Source: Phaeosaccion multiseriatum
Lineage: Eukaryota > Ochrophyta, other classes
Length of the DNA: 64,000 nucleotides
Assembly: GCA_965112735.1 (NCBI GenBank)
Contig: OZ218950.1
Coordinates: forward strand, 868,001 to 932,000
Direction of reading: 5' to 3'
Shown here: piece after piece, positions 17,514 through 27,602 of the stretch
Numbering within the stretch: position 1 is the stretch's first letter
Layout of the letters: each line of letters starts with the position of its first letter
Notes under the pieces: generated by a model
What the model saw: only the letters and a program-made list of their open reading frames with translations
Told to the model about the DNA's origin: nothing
Databases searched by the model: none
Program-made: the position numbers and the translations under genes

Positions 17514-17805
17514 CTCCTCCTCCTCCTCCTCCTCCTCCTCCTCCTCCTCCTCCTCCTCCTCCTCCTCTTCCTCCTCCTCCTCCTCCTCCTCCTCCTCCTC
17601 CTCTTCATCCTCCTCCTCCACCAAGTCCCCCCCCCCTTCTTCTTCCTCTTCTTCTTACCTCCGCGCAGAGGCTTCCCTTGCAGTCGAACACAAACACCGT
17701 TCTCGAGGCGCCTGAAGTGGCAATGAAGTCTCCTTGGGGCTGCCACGAGAAGCGCACTGGCCCCCTCCCATGAAACCGGTGGTCAATCAGAAACAGCTCA
17801 TCCAT
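14102..17805 (-). CDS. IFT144 (WDR19)-like WD40 protein with C-terminal membrane helix
   Basis: WD40 protein whose blocks follow the N-terminal propeller of IFT144/WDR19, an IFT-A subunit of cilia. Eight exons: 17805-17659, 17128-17054, 16862-16602, 16284-16099, 15612-15493, 15069-15008, 14762-14636 and 14377-14102; 417 residues with consistent phases. Matching blocks are SGASRTVFVFDCKG, VTALEWDPAGNVLAI, AWSKRGEYLAIGTGKG, YGGIVTYTWFGDGYIIAG, SSGHVVVISTH and LATCGDKNCVKLIDMG. Full IFT144 is about 1,340 residues with a TPR half. Here the frame stops shortly after the WD blocks, and residues about 378-398 (LPAALASVAMVVISLLVLATM) look like a transmembrane helix. No TPR half is seen downstream. 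It may be a diverged membrane-bound paralogue, a truncated gene, or a gene whose remaining exons I cannot find. Intron 1 is largely a TCC array. Confidence 0.83.
15236..15493. repeat. CATA microsatellite, about 255 bp
   Basis: CATA array with scattered changes. It fills the intron after exon 5 of the IFT144-like gene and abuts its donor (GTATGTATG on the coding strand). Confidence 0.95.
16865..16957. repeat. GGGGA microsatellite
   Basis: Pentanucleotide array immediately upstream of the exon 3 acceptor of the IFT144-like gene; on the coding strand it is a CCCCT pyrimidine tract. Confidence 0.95.
17399..17612. repeat. TCC microsatellite
   Basis: Over 200 bp of TCC inside intron 1 of the IFT144-like gene; AGG-type purine repeat on the coding strand, next to the donor. 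Confidence 0.97.
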
Positions 17806-18455
17806 GTGCCTTCACTTCACTCTTCTCCGCGACTTGTGCAGGTCGGTGTGCCCTAAAGCCTGGACTGTCCTCACCCCTCGCCAATTCCACCTTGGCTCAA
17901 CAACCCTCTGCACTCTGCTCTCGAATGAAGCCGTGGCCCTTCCTGTGTTGAGGATGGCCCTCGGCCTGTCTGTGTAGCTCAATCCTGCTGTCGGTATCTC
18001 TTTGTGGTATCCTCTAGTAGGCGCACTTGCACTTGCTCCCGTTCGCCATCGCCATCGCCCGCCCCTTCACCTCTTGCTTGCTCGTCCTCCTCCTCGTCCT
18101 CGTCCTCCCCTTCCTCCTCGTCTGCTCTCTGGCTAGCACTTCGAGCTGCTGAGCTTCACAAAAAGCGCACAGGATGAAAAGTACAGCCGCTGCAGCCAAG
18201 CAGCCGAACTGATAGAAGACTCCTTTCTCCCAACCACGCTCGTTGACTAACGAGTGTTCTTTCAAGGCCTCCCGCTATCGCCAAGGTCCCCACTCCCGAG
18301 TCAAGGGCCTTCGACCTTCGAGAGAGGGGATTACTTTCGGATTGCATAGGCTCGGGCTCTCGGCGCAAGCGGGATCCTGAGCTGTTTTCATTTCTTCGCG
18401 GGGGGGGCTACTACAGTACGCAGCGTCTCGCTTCTTCTCATACTGGTGTGCGAAG
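17806..18455. promoter_or_regulatory. Divergent intergenic region, IFT144-like / plastid membrane protein
   Basis: About 650 bp between two divergent starts, presumably holding both promoters. A minus-strand frame (18014-18265) includes a hydrophobic stretch but lacks an ATG, so I do not call it a gene. Confidence 0.45.
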
Positions 18456-20636
18456 ATGAGGTCGCTTTTTGTCATGCTTGGGCTGTTGCTGCTGACGCTG
18501 AGTTGGAGCGCTGAGGGATGGACCATGACGACAAATGGGAGCAAGGCTCCTCAACGAACGCTGCAGCGAAACAATCGAGCAACATTAGGGTAAGCAAGGC
18601 CTGCTGCCTATAGATCTCGCTGCACCATTGGAGGGAGACTGGGAAGGGTTGGGTCTACCTCTGGCTGCAAAGCTTTCACGTTGTTCTTCCCTAGTCCCTT
18701 CCTTCAAGTCTTCAACTTACCCTTCCTCCTCCTCTCTACCCCCGTTGCTGCAATGTTGAGGGGGGGCTAGGGGAGGGAGGATCTTCCTTTGTTGCTCCTT
18801 AGCTATCCTCATTTTTCTTGCCCCGTCATTGAAGTCTTCAACTCAACCTGCTCCCCACACCCCAACTCCGTCACCCTGTGGGGAGCAGGCGAGCAACGAG
18901 GCCCGGTCCCGCTCTCATGGCCAAGTACGAGAACGAGGCGGAGTCTGCTGCCGACATGATGGCCAGAGCCGAAGAGCTGCGCGCACGTGAGTGCATCCGT
19001 GTATATATCCCATCCATCATCCATCCTGCCGGCTGCGGTACTCCACAATCAGCATCGTCCACCGCACCTCTGTCCCTGCGTGTTTCGGCCCTGGTCTGAG
19101 CCAAGTATGCCATATCTAAGTAGGGCCTTCTATTTCGTAAGGAGTGCTTTGGTTTTCGTACAATGGAAGTGCCTCTGTGCTCTATCCCCTCTCACTGATG
19201 AACCTCCTGCATCCACCCCCTCCTCGTTCCACAGAGGCCGACAAGGCTGCTAGCGAGCTGAGCGAGGGGGACCAGGCCGCACTGCTCAACGCGGTCAAGG
19301 AAAAGAAGGAAGCGGAGGTGAGGCAAGGGGGAGAGGGAGGGAGGGAGCGAGGGACGGAGTTGGAGGGAGGAAAGAGGGGAGGGAGGGAAGGAGGAAGGGG
19401 GGGGGCGGAGGGAAGGACGGAGGCCAGTGTGGCCTCTACCTGCCTCTTGCACCACCACCCCTCCACATGTATATATACACCCGTTGGGCATGAAAGAGAG
19501 CCAAGAGAGACCCTGCGTGGAGGAAGTGCTTCATGCGTTACATCCTCTTCGTGACGTGACTGCTCCCAAGTCCACCCCCCTCAAACCAATGAATCGACTT
19601 TGCACTGTGCTTGTGGTCTTCTCCACCCCCCTCCTCTCCTCCCCTCCATTCCTGCCCTCTTTGGACCTCTGTTTCCCCCCCTCCTGTCTCTCTGGATGGA
19701 ACTGACTCCGCAGGCGGCCGCCGAAGCCTCCAGCCCTAAAGTAACCCAGCAAGCGCAGAAAGCGCCCACGGGAGTTTCCAAGTCAATGAAGGAGAAACTG
19801 AGGGCGGAACTCGCCTCCCAGGGGGCCTACGAGGATCGGTGAGTTTCAGTGCCAGTGTCATGTCTCGGCCGCGTTGTCTGGCTCCAGTTGATCCGTTTTC
19901 AAAGGCCGCTAGCTGAGCTGCTCTCTTGATGTGCAGGTTTGGGACCCACTCTCCTCATTCCTCGAACGCCCCCCCGCCCCAATCCCTCCTGTACATAGAT
20001 TCATACCCTCTCCTCCTGCTCCTCCTCCTCCTCCTCCTCCTCCTCCTCCTCCTCCTCCTCCTCCTCCTCCTCCTCCTCCTCCTCCTCCTCCTCCTCCTCC
20101 TCCTCCTCCTCCTCCTCCTCCTCCTCCTCCTCCTGCTCCTGCTCCTCCTCCTCCTCCTCCTCCTCCTCCTCCTCCTCCTCCTCCTCCTCCTCCTCCTCCT
20201 CCTCCTCCTCCTCCTCCTCCTCCTCCTCCTCCTCCTCCTCCTCCTCCTCCTCCTCCTCCTCCTCCTCCTCCTCCTCCTTGTCCTCGTCCTTGTCCTATTC
20301 TGTGACTTCCTCTGGCCGCTCATAACACCCCCCCCTCCCCCACCCTGTGTCCTGTGTCAACTGCTGGTGCTTGTACCCACTTCGGAACTTGGTGCTCGCT
20401 CACCTGGTGCTTTGCGTGCCGTATTCCTACCATATCCATCGTGTTCCTGCGCTTGGGGTTGCCCATGGGTACCCAACAACAGCAAGGCCGGAAACCCCAT
20501 CCTCATCATTGCAGCCATTGTGGGTGTATTGGTGGTGCTGGGTGGCAAGGATATCTTTTACGGCCTCCCGCCAACAGTAGGCCTCGAGGATGTGCTCAGG
20601 CACGCGCAGAACTTTAGCGACGGAATGGTGGCATAG
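18456..20636 (+). CDS. Probable plastid-targeted small membrane protein (unknown function)
   Basis: Model of five exons: 18456-18589, 18889-18986, 19235-19317, 19714-19838 and 20483-20636; 197 residues. It starts with a signal peptide (MRSLFVMLGLLLLTLSWSAE) followed by Trp and a basic, hydroxylated stretch. This resembles the bipartite plastid leader of algae with secondary plastids, with an aromatic residue after the cleavage site. The middle is charged and helical (SAADMMARAEELRAQADKAA, then ALLNAVKEKKEAE). A single membrane helix follows near the C terminus (NPILIIAAIVGVLVVLGG). I do not recognise a named family. Intron 4 holds a 260-bp TCC array, and because it is open in frame, a retained-intron form would read as a long poly-Leu tract. 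The last exon is copied at about 22,320-22,553. Confidence 0.7.
20018..20278. repeat. TCC microsatellite, about 260 bp
   Basis: The longest TCC tract of the window, within intron 4 of the plastid membrane protein and open in the coding frame (CTC = Leu). Confidence 0.97.
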
Positions 20637-20843
20637 AGAGGCTTTTTCATTCATTCCGCGATGGAATGGTAACATAGAGATAGAGTGGCGGCTCCCTCCG
20701 GGATTCCTCTGGGAGAGGGGTGGGAGAAAAGCCTTTACAGTGGGGGCCTTTATATTTTTGTATGGTATTTATGAGTTCAAGAAAGAACAGCAAAGAACGG
20801 GTTGAAGAATTGAAGAAGTACAATATAAATAGAATGCGGTGCT

Positions 20844-21878
20844 TTAGCAGCCTCCATCTCCTCCACCACATCCGCCTCCTCCATCTCCTCCACCGCATCC
20901 CCCTCCTCCATCTCCTCCTCCGCCGCCCCCTCCTCCCCCCCCTCCGCCCCCTCTCACGGGCACGCTCTCGCCACAGTGAGGGCAATGGTGACGAATATCT
21001 GGACAGAAGAAGATGCAGATCAACGCCAATGGCACAGTACAGTACCACGGAATCTCTACCATATAAGCAGCCAGCCACAAAAACATGCCAGTTATTAGAA
21101 CAGATGCCCAAGCAGCCCCCCCGAAGCGAGCAGTCCTGAGCAAGGCATTCGTTTGTTCGTGATGACATCAACAACAGCAGCAACAAAAACAATAAGCAAC
21201 AACAACAGCAACAGCAACAACAAGCAACAACAACAACAACAACAACAACAACAAGCAACAACAACAACAACAACAACAACAGAAGATTAGAAGGAGGAAG
21301 ACGGAGGCGCGTGGCTAGCTAACAGGCAGTGGGTCGGTTTGCAAAAAAGTGTCTTGTGATTGTGCTGCGATCAGAGCAGTAGTAACCAGGTCAGCCAGGC
21401 AGGGGAGGGAGACGGAGTGGCTATACTCGCTGCTGTACCACCAGCGTGAGGAGAGAGAAAACAGAGGTAAAGTAGAGCCACCACCGCTCGTTTTGGTCGC
21501 TTTGGCCATCAACCTCCCCCCCCCCCTCTGCCCCTTCTTGCTTGCTCTTCTTTGTTGCTTGTCTTTTGCGAAACAAAGGACACACCGGCCGAGCCCGAGG
21601 AGGGTAGCTACTCACCGGACTTCGGTCAGGCCTTCGCGATGGCAGTGAGAGCAGGTGAAAGCGCTAGGGGTATTCGAACCCGCAGGCACCCAATGGCGCT
21701 GGTGGCGGAAAATAGGCGCAACCCGCACCGTTTGCAAAGGCACCCCTCCCATAGTGAATTGTACACTGCCTGCTGCCCGAGAAGTGCTTGGGGGTTGCGG
21801 GAAATGGTCGACCGTCATCGGCGGCCGCCCCACCACGGCTGCGTTGTTACGATCGGTGGGCCTTGCTGCTGGTCTCAT
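20844..21878 (-). CDS. LITAF-domain (zinc-ribbon) protein, copy 1
   Basis: Two exons, 21878-21616 and 21135-20844, encode 184 residues. The layout is that of LITAF-domain proteins: a proline-containing N-terminal region, a CxxC half-site (FTCSHCHREG), a hydrophobic segment (VLITGMFLWLAAYMVEIPWY, then VPLALICIFF) and a second half-site (RHHCPHCGES). In this family the two half-sites join into one zinc site around a membrane-dipping helix, and the proteins sit on endosomal/lysosomal membranes. The C terminus is a Gly/Asp/Cys-rich tail encoded by CTCCTC-type repeats. The splice phase joins the Arg codon exactly. The gene lies in the left unit of a tandem duplication and has a diverged paralogue about 2 kb to the right. 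Confidence 0.82.
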
Positions 21879-21939
21879 TTTCTTTCCCCCTGAAGGACGA
21901 GAAAGTTTTTTTTCTTTTTGCTTTGATGCTTGTTATTGT

Positions 21940-21973
<34 letters not shown>

Positions 21974-22319
21974 GTTGTTGTTGATTGTTGTTGTTGTTAT
22001 TGTTGTTGTTGTTGTTGTTGTTGTTGTGTTGTTGTCGTTGTCGTTGTTGTTGTTGTTGTTATTGTCTTGTGGCAGTGCTTTTGGAAAGAAGAGTCGGCGG
22101 AGTGCGTCTACGTTTAGTCCAGGCGTCTGGAAGTGCGGTCATGGCTGCTCACAGGACTCAGGAAAAAGATGTGAAAAGATATCATTGACATAATTTCACG
22201 ATGGGAACGTTCTTCAATTTTTTTCCCTTTTCTCTTCTGTCTTCTGCTTCTTACTGTACTAGTAGAAGAAGTGTGGCTCGCAAGATTGAGATGTGGGACA
22301 ACAGTGCCGCCGGATCATC

Positions 22320-22553
22320 ATGTTCCTGCGCTTGGGGTTGTCCATGGGTGCCCAACACCAGCAAGGTCGGAAAACGGGTTACGTAATTTTTGGTAATTGC
22401 AAAGAACTTCACACCATCCTCATCATTGCAGCCATTGTGGGTGTATTGGTGGTGCTGGGTGGCAAGGATATCTTTTACGGCCTTCCACCAACAGTAGGGC
22501 TCGAGGATGTGCTCAGGCACGCGCAGAACTTTAGCGACGGGATGGTGGTATAG
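22320..22553 (+). pseudogene. Duplicated, interrupted terminal exon of the plastid membrane protein
   Basis: This stretch repeats the region around the last exon of the plastid membrane protein at 20448-20636, including the helix ILIIAAIVGVLVVLGG and the tail ending FSDGMVV. About 39 bp are inserted just inside the exon, after the block matching GGCCGGAAA, and no copies of the upstream exons accompany it. It therefore looks like a non-functional by-product of the local tandem duplication. Whether it can serve as an alternative last exon of the upstream gene is open. Confidence 0.75.
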
Positions 22554-22852
22554 AGAGGCTTTCATTCATTCCGCGATGGAATGGTAACATAGATATAGAG
22601 GGGCGGCTCCCTCTGGGATTCCTCTGAGAGGGGGGTGGGAGAAGAAGCGCGAGTAGACTTGAGGCTACAGTGGGGGCCTTTATGCTTTTTTAAAATTAAA
22701 AGGTATTTATGAGTTCAAAAAGAGCAGGAAGCGATACTTCAGAATAGGCACCTTTTTATGCCGATGGATTAGAGTGCCTCGAAGAATCAAAGTACAATAT
22801 AAATAGAATGTGGTGCTTCGTAGCCTCCATCTCCTCCACCACATCCGCCTCC

Positions 22853-23272
22853 TCAATCTCCTCCACCACATCCCCCTCCTCCATCTCCTCCTCCGCCGCC
22901 CCCTCCGCCGCCCCCCCCTCCTCCATCTCCTCCATCGCATCCCCCTCCTCCATATCCTCCCCCACCAAAAAAGCCCCCCCCTCCTCCTCCTCCTCCTCCT
23001 CCCCCTCCTCCATATCCTCCTCCTCCCCCCCATCCTCCCCCTCCTCCCCCCCAACGTGGCCTTGGGGCCTCAAACACTCTCTTGCCGCAGTGAGGGCAAT
23101 GGTGACGAACACCAGGGAAGAAGATGCAGATCAACGCCAGTGGCACAATACAGTACCAGGGAAACCCTACAACAAGAGAGACCATCAAAAATACAATAGC
23201 AGTGGTGAGAACACACGCCACAGCCTCCTGCCCGAAGTGACGACGCCTGAGCAAGACATTTGTTTGTTCACG

Positions 23273-23371
<99 letters not shown>

Positions 23372-23939
23372 GCAGATTAGAAGGGGGAAGACGGAGGCGG
23401 GCTGGCTAACAGTGGGTCGGTTTGCAAGAGGGGGGGAAGGCCAAGAAGGTTTCTCTGTCTTGAATGTGCTGCGATCAGAGCAGTAACCAGGCCAGCCAGA
23501 GAGGTCAGGGGAGTAGAGGGGAGGAGAGAGAAAACAGAGGTAAAGTAAAGCCATCGCTGGTGCTTTGGCCATCAACACCCCCCCTGGGCCACCGCCTTGT
23601 TCCCACCACTTTCCGACTCTTCCTTGTCTTGCTAAACGAAGGACCGAGGGCTACTACTCACCGGGTTTCGGTCACGCCTTCGCGATGGCAGTGATAGCAG
23701 GTGAAAGTCCTCGGGCGCATCGCACCCGGAGACACCTGCTGGTGGCGGAGAATAGGCCCACCACCAGCAGCCGGCACCGTCAAAGGCAAAGGCACCCCTC
23801 TGGTGCTGGCGGTGGGGGGAGCGTAGTATTGCAGACTGCCCGCCCGATATGGTTGAGGTTGGGGACAATGGTCGACCGTCATCGGCGGCCTCACCACCAC
23901 CACCGCTGCGTTACGATCAGTGGACTTTGCTGGTCTCAT
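22853..23939 (-). CDS. LITAF-domain (zinc-ribbon) protein, copy 2
   Basis: Paralogue of the neighbouring LITAF-like gene: exons 23939-23662 and 23246-22853, 223 residues, same intron position and phase. Shared N-terminal blocks are MRPA, TDRN and RPPMTVDH. The half-sites are FTCYHCHREG and RHHCPHCGKR, flanking FPWYCIVPLALICIFF. The glycine-rich tail is longer than in copy 1, with GGGGYGGGG-type repeats. Its intron carries a long AAC (GTT on the coding strand) array. Conservation of both metal half-sites argues that both copies are under constraint, unlike the interrupted exon copy beside it. Confidence 0.82.
23274..23371. repeat. AAC microsatellite
   Basis: Uninterrupted AAC array in the intron of LITAF copy 2. 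A shorter, interrupted relative lies at about 21163-21281 in copy 1. Confidence 0.97.
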
Positions 23940-24124
23940 TTTCGTCCCCCCTGAGAATGGACGAAGAGCAGACGTTGTTGTTGCCTTGTGGCAATGCTTT
24001 GTGGGGGGAGTGTGTGTGGCAAAGGGGGCAAAAAAAGAACGACAGAACAAATCATTGACATAAGAAGGACCGTTCCCAAAACAGCAAAACGTGAAATCAC
24101 AAAATAAGCGTCAGTTGTCGAACC

Positions 24125-24203
24125 TGATACACTATGCGCTATCCGCTATCGCCGGGGCCCGATAGCGCGCTATCGAGAATGTGGCGATAGTGTATCAGGG
24201 GTC
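24125..24203. repeat. Imperfect palindrome / hairpin
   Basis: CTGATACACTAT at the left is answered by ATAGTGTATCAG at the right. Between them are further self-complementary blocks built on GCTATC/GATAGC. It can fold into a long stem and lies in non-coding DNA. Confidence 0.7.
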
Positions 24204-24280
24204 GAAAGTTGCAGGCTATCCTTGGCGACCAATTCGGTAAATGCTGTGGTGTGTGGCTAGGTGTGCTGATGGGGGGGTGA

Positions 24281-24568
24281 TCGGCCCTGGAAGAGGTTAT
24301 CAGATTACTGATTACGGCCGGCGCAGCCGGCCTGATTACTGATTACTGCCGGCGCCAGCCGGGCCTGATTACTGATTATGGCGCCAGCCGGGCCTGATTA
24401 CTGATTATGGCCGGCGCCAGCCGGGTCTGATTACTGATTATGACCGGCGCCAGCCGGCCTGATTACTGATTATGACGGGCGCTAGCCGGCCTGATTACTG
24501 ATTATTGGCGCCAGCCGGCCTGATTACTGATTATGACCGGCGCACACTGTAACCTCTTCCAGGGCCGA
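24281..24568. repeat. Minisatellite bracketed by 19-bp inverted repeats
   Basis: The outer 19 bp are perfect inverted repeats (TCGGCCCTGGAAGAGGTTA at 24281-24299; its complement at 24550-24568). Inside are about eight degenerate units of 27-32 bp built from CTGATTACTGATTATG plus GGCGCCAGCCGG. No coding capacity. I could not see a clear target-site duplication outside the inverted repeats. Confidence 0.8.
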
Positions 24569-25381
24569 GGGCGAGAACGCCGTCTCCCTTCTACCTGTTC
24601 TGGGATGTGCCCGCTCTGCTGATCCGCTGGTGCGGGTGCTGGTGCTAGGGTTGCATCTTCTCCATCTTCTCTTCAGCGTGCCTGAAAGAGATGAGATGGA
24701 GACGGAGATGGAGCTGGGCGCGCTGAGATCCTGAGCTGAAGTGAACAGGATTCCTCCGTCGACGGTTTCATGCACCCCTCCTTCATTCCACGTCACTTCC
24801 ACACATGAAACGAGAACCAACTGAGGCTGGTTCTCCATATGCTTCCAGCGCCCCGACCATACCACACACAGAGAGAGCTCGATGTCGGGCCCACCGCAGC
24901 GCTGAATGCAGAATGCCAACCCACCCCCAAGTGGATAAGAGGAGCCCCTGGCCTGATCAGGGCTGCGTGCACTGAGGGGGGGTGGGGGGGGCGCTCACAG
25001 ATCCCGTGCGACGGGTGTACTTCGGCCCCGTTCGTACACCGCCCATGGTGGTGCCGCTGCGCCCCAGTGGGAATTGCTTTCGGTCCTGCCTGCCGCGACG
25101 GTTGTGGCCGTCCGTCGATTCCCATCAACGCTTTAGTAACCGCCGTCCAACATAGGAGCCCCCCCCCCTCTGTCTTGTCCTCCGGAAGCCCTTCGCCGCC
25201 CGCTTCCCACGTAAGTCACAACAGGAGAGGTGGGGGGTCGGGCAGCGGAGCATCGTCCTCGTCCCTTGCTTTGCCCGTGTCATACTGTAGACCGGGGCCA
25301 TTTGGGCACCCCGTCCGTCCACCCATCCTATCCTCCCTTCCTCCCTCTCTCCCTTCCTCCCCTCCTCTCGCGCCCCATGAT

Positions 25382-25949
25382 TCACGCCACTGCAGCACCG
25401 CTCTTGTGACTCAGCTCCGCCGGGAGGCCCGTTCCTCCGCCCATGGCACCCACGTGGTCATGCGCGAAGTGCTTGTTACAGCCCTCCAGGCCGCAGTCGT
25501 AGTACTCTACTCCACCTTCTCCTCCTCCGTCCTCCTCCTCCTCCCCTCCCCCCTGCTGCCCAAAGGGGTACCGGTGCCCTTCCTGCTGCTGGAGGTGGCC
25601 CAACACCTGCTTCAGGAGCTTCTCGACCTCTCCCGGATCGTTCTGAGCACCCCCTCCCCCTCTCAGACCCCCTGCATGTTCGAGCCATCCTTCCACTTCT
25701 CGGTGCTGTAGAGAGGCCCCCCTCCCGACGCCCCGCCTGTCGAGTGCAGATCGTTTTGGTTTGTCGTTTCGTTTTTGTTTCACACGCCAGGAGGAGGGGA
25801 GGGGGGGTGAAGAGGAACGATGTGCCGGGGGGAAGGGAAGGGAAGGGAAGGTAGGGGGGGGGGGGAGGGACAGACGGAGATGGAGGTAAAAGAGGGGGGC
25901 AAGAAAGGGGGAGGGAGAGGGGAGGGTGGAGAGTGGGTGAGAAATACCA

Positions 25950-25994
<45 letters not shown>

Positions 25995-27306
25995 CCACAC
26001 AGGTGGCTGCTCATTTAGAGTCCCGCACAAGCGCAGCACTTTCGTCCTACTACACACAACCAAGAAGATGGCACAGCCCTTACACAGCAGGCACGGCCGA
26101 CATAGCAGGTCAAAGGGTGCCTGTTGACGAGCAAAGGTCCCCACCCACCCACCCACCCACCCACAAGCACTCACGCACTCACTCACGTGCTGAACTGGGC
26201 CAAGCCGGGGATGCTCGCTACGAGATCGCCGTTGACGAAGCATGCGAGGGCCCCTCCTCCTCCGTCGAGCCCACCCATGCCCTGCAGCTTCCTCAGCCCC
26301 TGCCCACCATCCACCCCCCTGCTACTGCTGCTGCTGCTGCTGCTGACTCGGGTCTGCTTGAAGGCTTTTGTGGGACATCTGACGAAGCAGGATCGGAGGA
26401 AGGTCTTGGCAAGCGCCTCCAAGTGGAGATCAAGCTGCGCACTCACGTCCGAGTCCGCCTCGTATAAATGCAGCACCACCGCGCAGTCCCGCAAGGCGCC
26501 CTCCACCACGCTCTGCACCTGCTCTGCAGAGGACAGGGCGCGATGTGCTCCGTACCCCAAGCCGGCCAGTTGCTGCCGCTGCTCCACTAGCCGGCTCAGC
26601 CCCTGCAGCTGGGCGAGGTGGAGACGGCCGAGCTCAGAGGCTCCGTCTTCGAAGTCGTCCAAGAGGCTGTCAAACTCGTCACCGTCATCGCTGTCGTCCT
26701 CCCCACCACCACCACCACCACCACCACCACCACCACCACCACCACCACCATTCGTACGCGCGTTGAGTTGGTCTTGCTGCTGCTCCAGATCGACGGCCCC
26801 GCCGAGAGAGGCGGTCGTGTCTGTGTTGGTCTGGTGCTGGCCCTCCCTGGCTTGGGCGAGGGCAGGGTACTCCGCGGCCTCCCGAAGATACTCGTCCTGA
26901 CTGAGCAAGGGTGGGATAATCGCTCTTCTACCAATGCCACTGCCGTCCGCCGTGACGTTGCGGCGCTCCAAGGCAATCCTTGTGAGGTCCACCTTGTCCA
27001 GCTCCGCTCTCACCTTCGACGCTCTGTTTTTGGGGAAGACAGGGGGGAGGGAGGAGGAGAGAACGTCTACCGTCAGGAATGGTCCGTCACGGATGTGAAG
27101 GAGCCTTTACAGGCACCGCCGACAGAGAGTGTGAAATATAAAGAGGCCAGGGTGGAGGCGAGACGGCTCCTGGCTCACCTCTCTTGCGCCTCCCGGTCTT
27201 TCACGCAGCAGGGGTGGTCCTCGCCCTCGTCCCAGTCCTCACAAGACTCGTGGTCATGGTCGTGGTCGTGACCGCAGCCTCCCGTGTGGGACTTCTCGCC
27301 AGACAT
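25382..27306 (-). CDS. Phosducin/thioredoxin-fold protein with Cys/His-rich ends
   Basis: Best model: exons 27306-27179, 27023-26187 and 25661-25382; 414 residues. The N terminus is Cys/His-rich (GGCGHDHDHDHESCEDWDEG, then HPCC). A helical, acidic region with a poly-Gly insert follows. Then comes a thioredoxin-like domain of the phosducin-like/TXNDC9 type (GYGAHRALSSAEQVQSVVEG, CAVVLHLYEADSDVSAQLDL, LACFVNGDLVASIPG). No CxxC redox site is seen in it, as in phosducin-like chaperone cofactors. The C terminus has another Cys/His cluster (CGLEGCNKHFAHDHVGA). The first two exons fit well. The last acceptor is uncertain: the phase-compatible site has a poor pyrimidine tract, and using the better site at about 25710 would end the protein after some 16 residues without the last cluster. 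Function is inferred from fold only. Confidence 0.68.
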
Positions 27307-27602
27307 GGCTCAGGTAAAAAGTGGGGGGAGGTGCGGGGGGAGCCAATCCGGAACGAACATGTCGGCGCGGAACCCGTTTTGAGTTTAAGGTCACTGGCCA
27401 GGCGTTTCTGTTTGATTTGTCTGTTTTGCAAGAGGGTGAGCGAGGAGGCAGCGCACGATCCCTAGTGACCTTTAGGACGGATAGTCCCAGTCCTTCAAGC
27501 ACTGCAGCAGTAACAGAGCGGCAGCAGTAGCAGGAGTAGCAGGAGCGCATTCGAAAAGACCAGGAAGCCTTGACTGCTTGAGCAGGGTAGAGTTGCACAG
27601 CC
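27307..27602. promoter_or_regulatory. Short divergent promoter region, thioredoxin-fold / CFAP52
   Basis: Only 296 bp separate two divergent ATGs, so the promoters must overlap or be shared. The segment is non-repetitive, unlike most non-coding DNA in this window, which fits regulatory constraint. Confidence 0.55.

Larger units (their letters stand above)
20447..24060. repeat. Segmental tandem duplication (two units of about 1.8 kb)
   Basis: Unit 1 (about 20447-22200) and unit 2 (about 22319-24060) share, in order, the terminal exon of the plastid protein, a LITAF-domain gene on the opposite strand and an AAC array in its intron. Only unit 1 carries the TTG array (about 21931-22065) near its right end. 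Outer limits are approximate. Confidence 0.8.
24060..25381. other. Intergenic region with hairpin and minisatellite
   Basis: About 1.3 kb between the second LITAF gene and the end of the thioredoxin-fold gene. It holds a hairpin (24125-24203) and an inverted-repeat-bracketed minisatellite (24281-24568), listed separately. A long plus-strand frame (24839-25711) runs antisense into the next gene's last exon and shows no family features, so I do not call it. Confidence 0.6.

Noticed and set aside
19926-20636. Poly-Leu protein of 236 residues
   Set aside because: It is the open-frame TCC intron joined to the true last exon of the plastid membrane protein; kept only as an intron-retention possibility.
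24839-25711. 290-residue plus-strand reading frame
   Set aside because: It lies antisense to the last exon of the thioredoxin-fold gene, is Pro/Ser-rich without any domain, and probably reflects GC-rich antisense openness.
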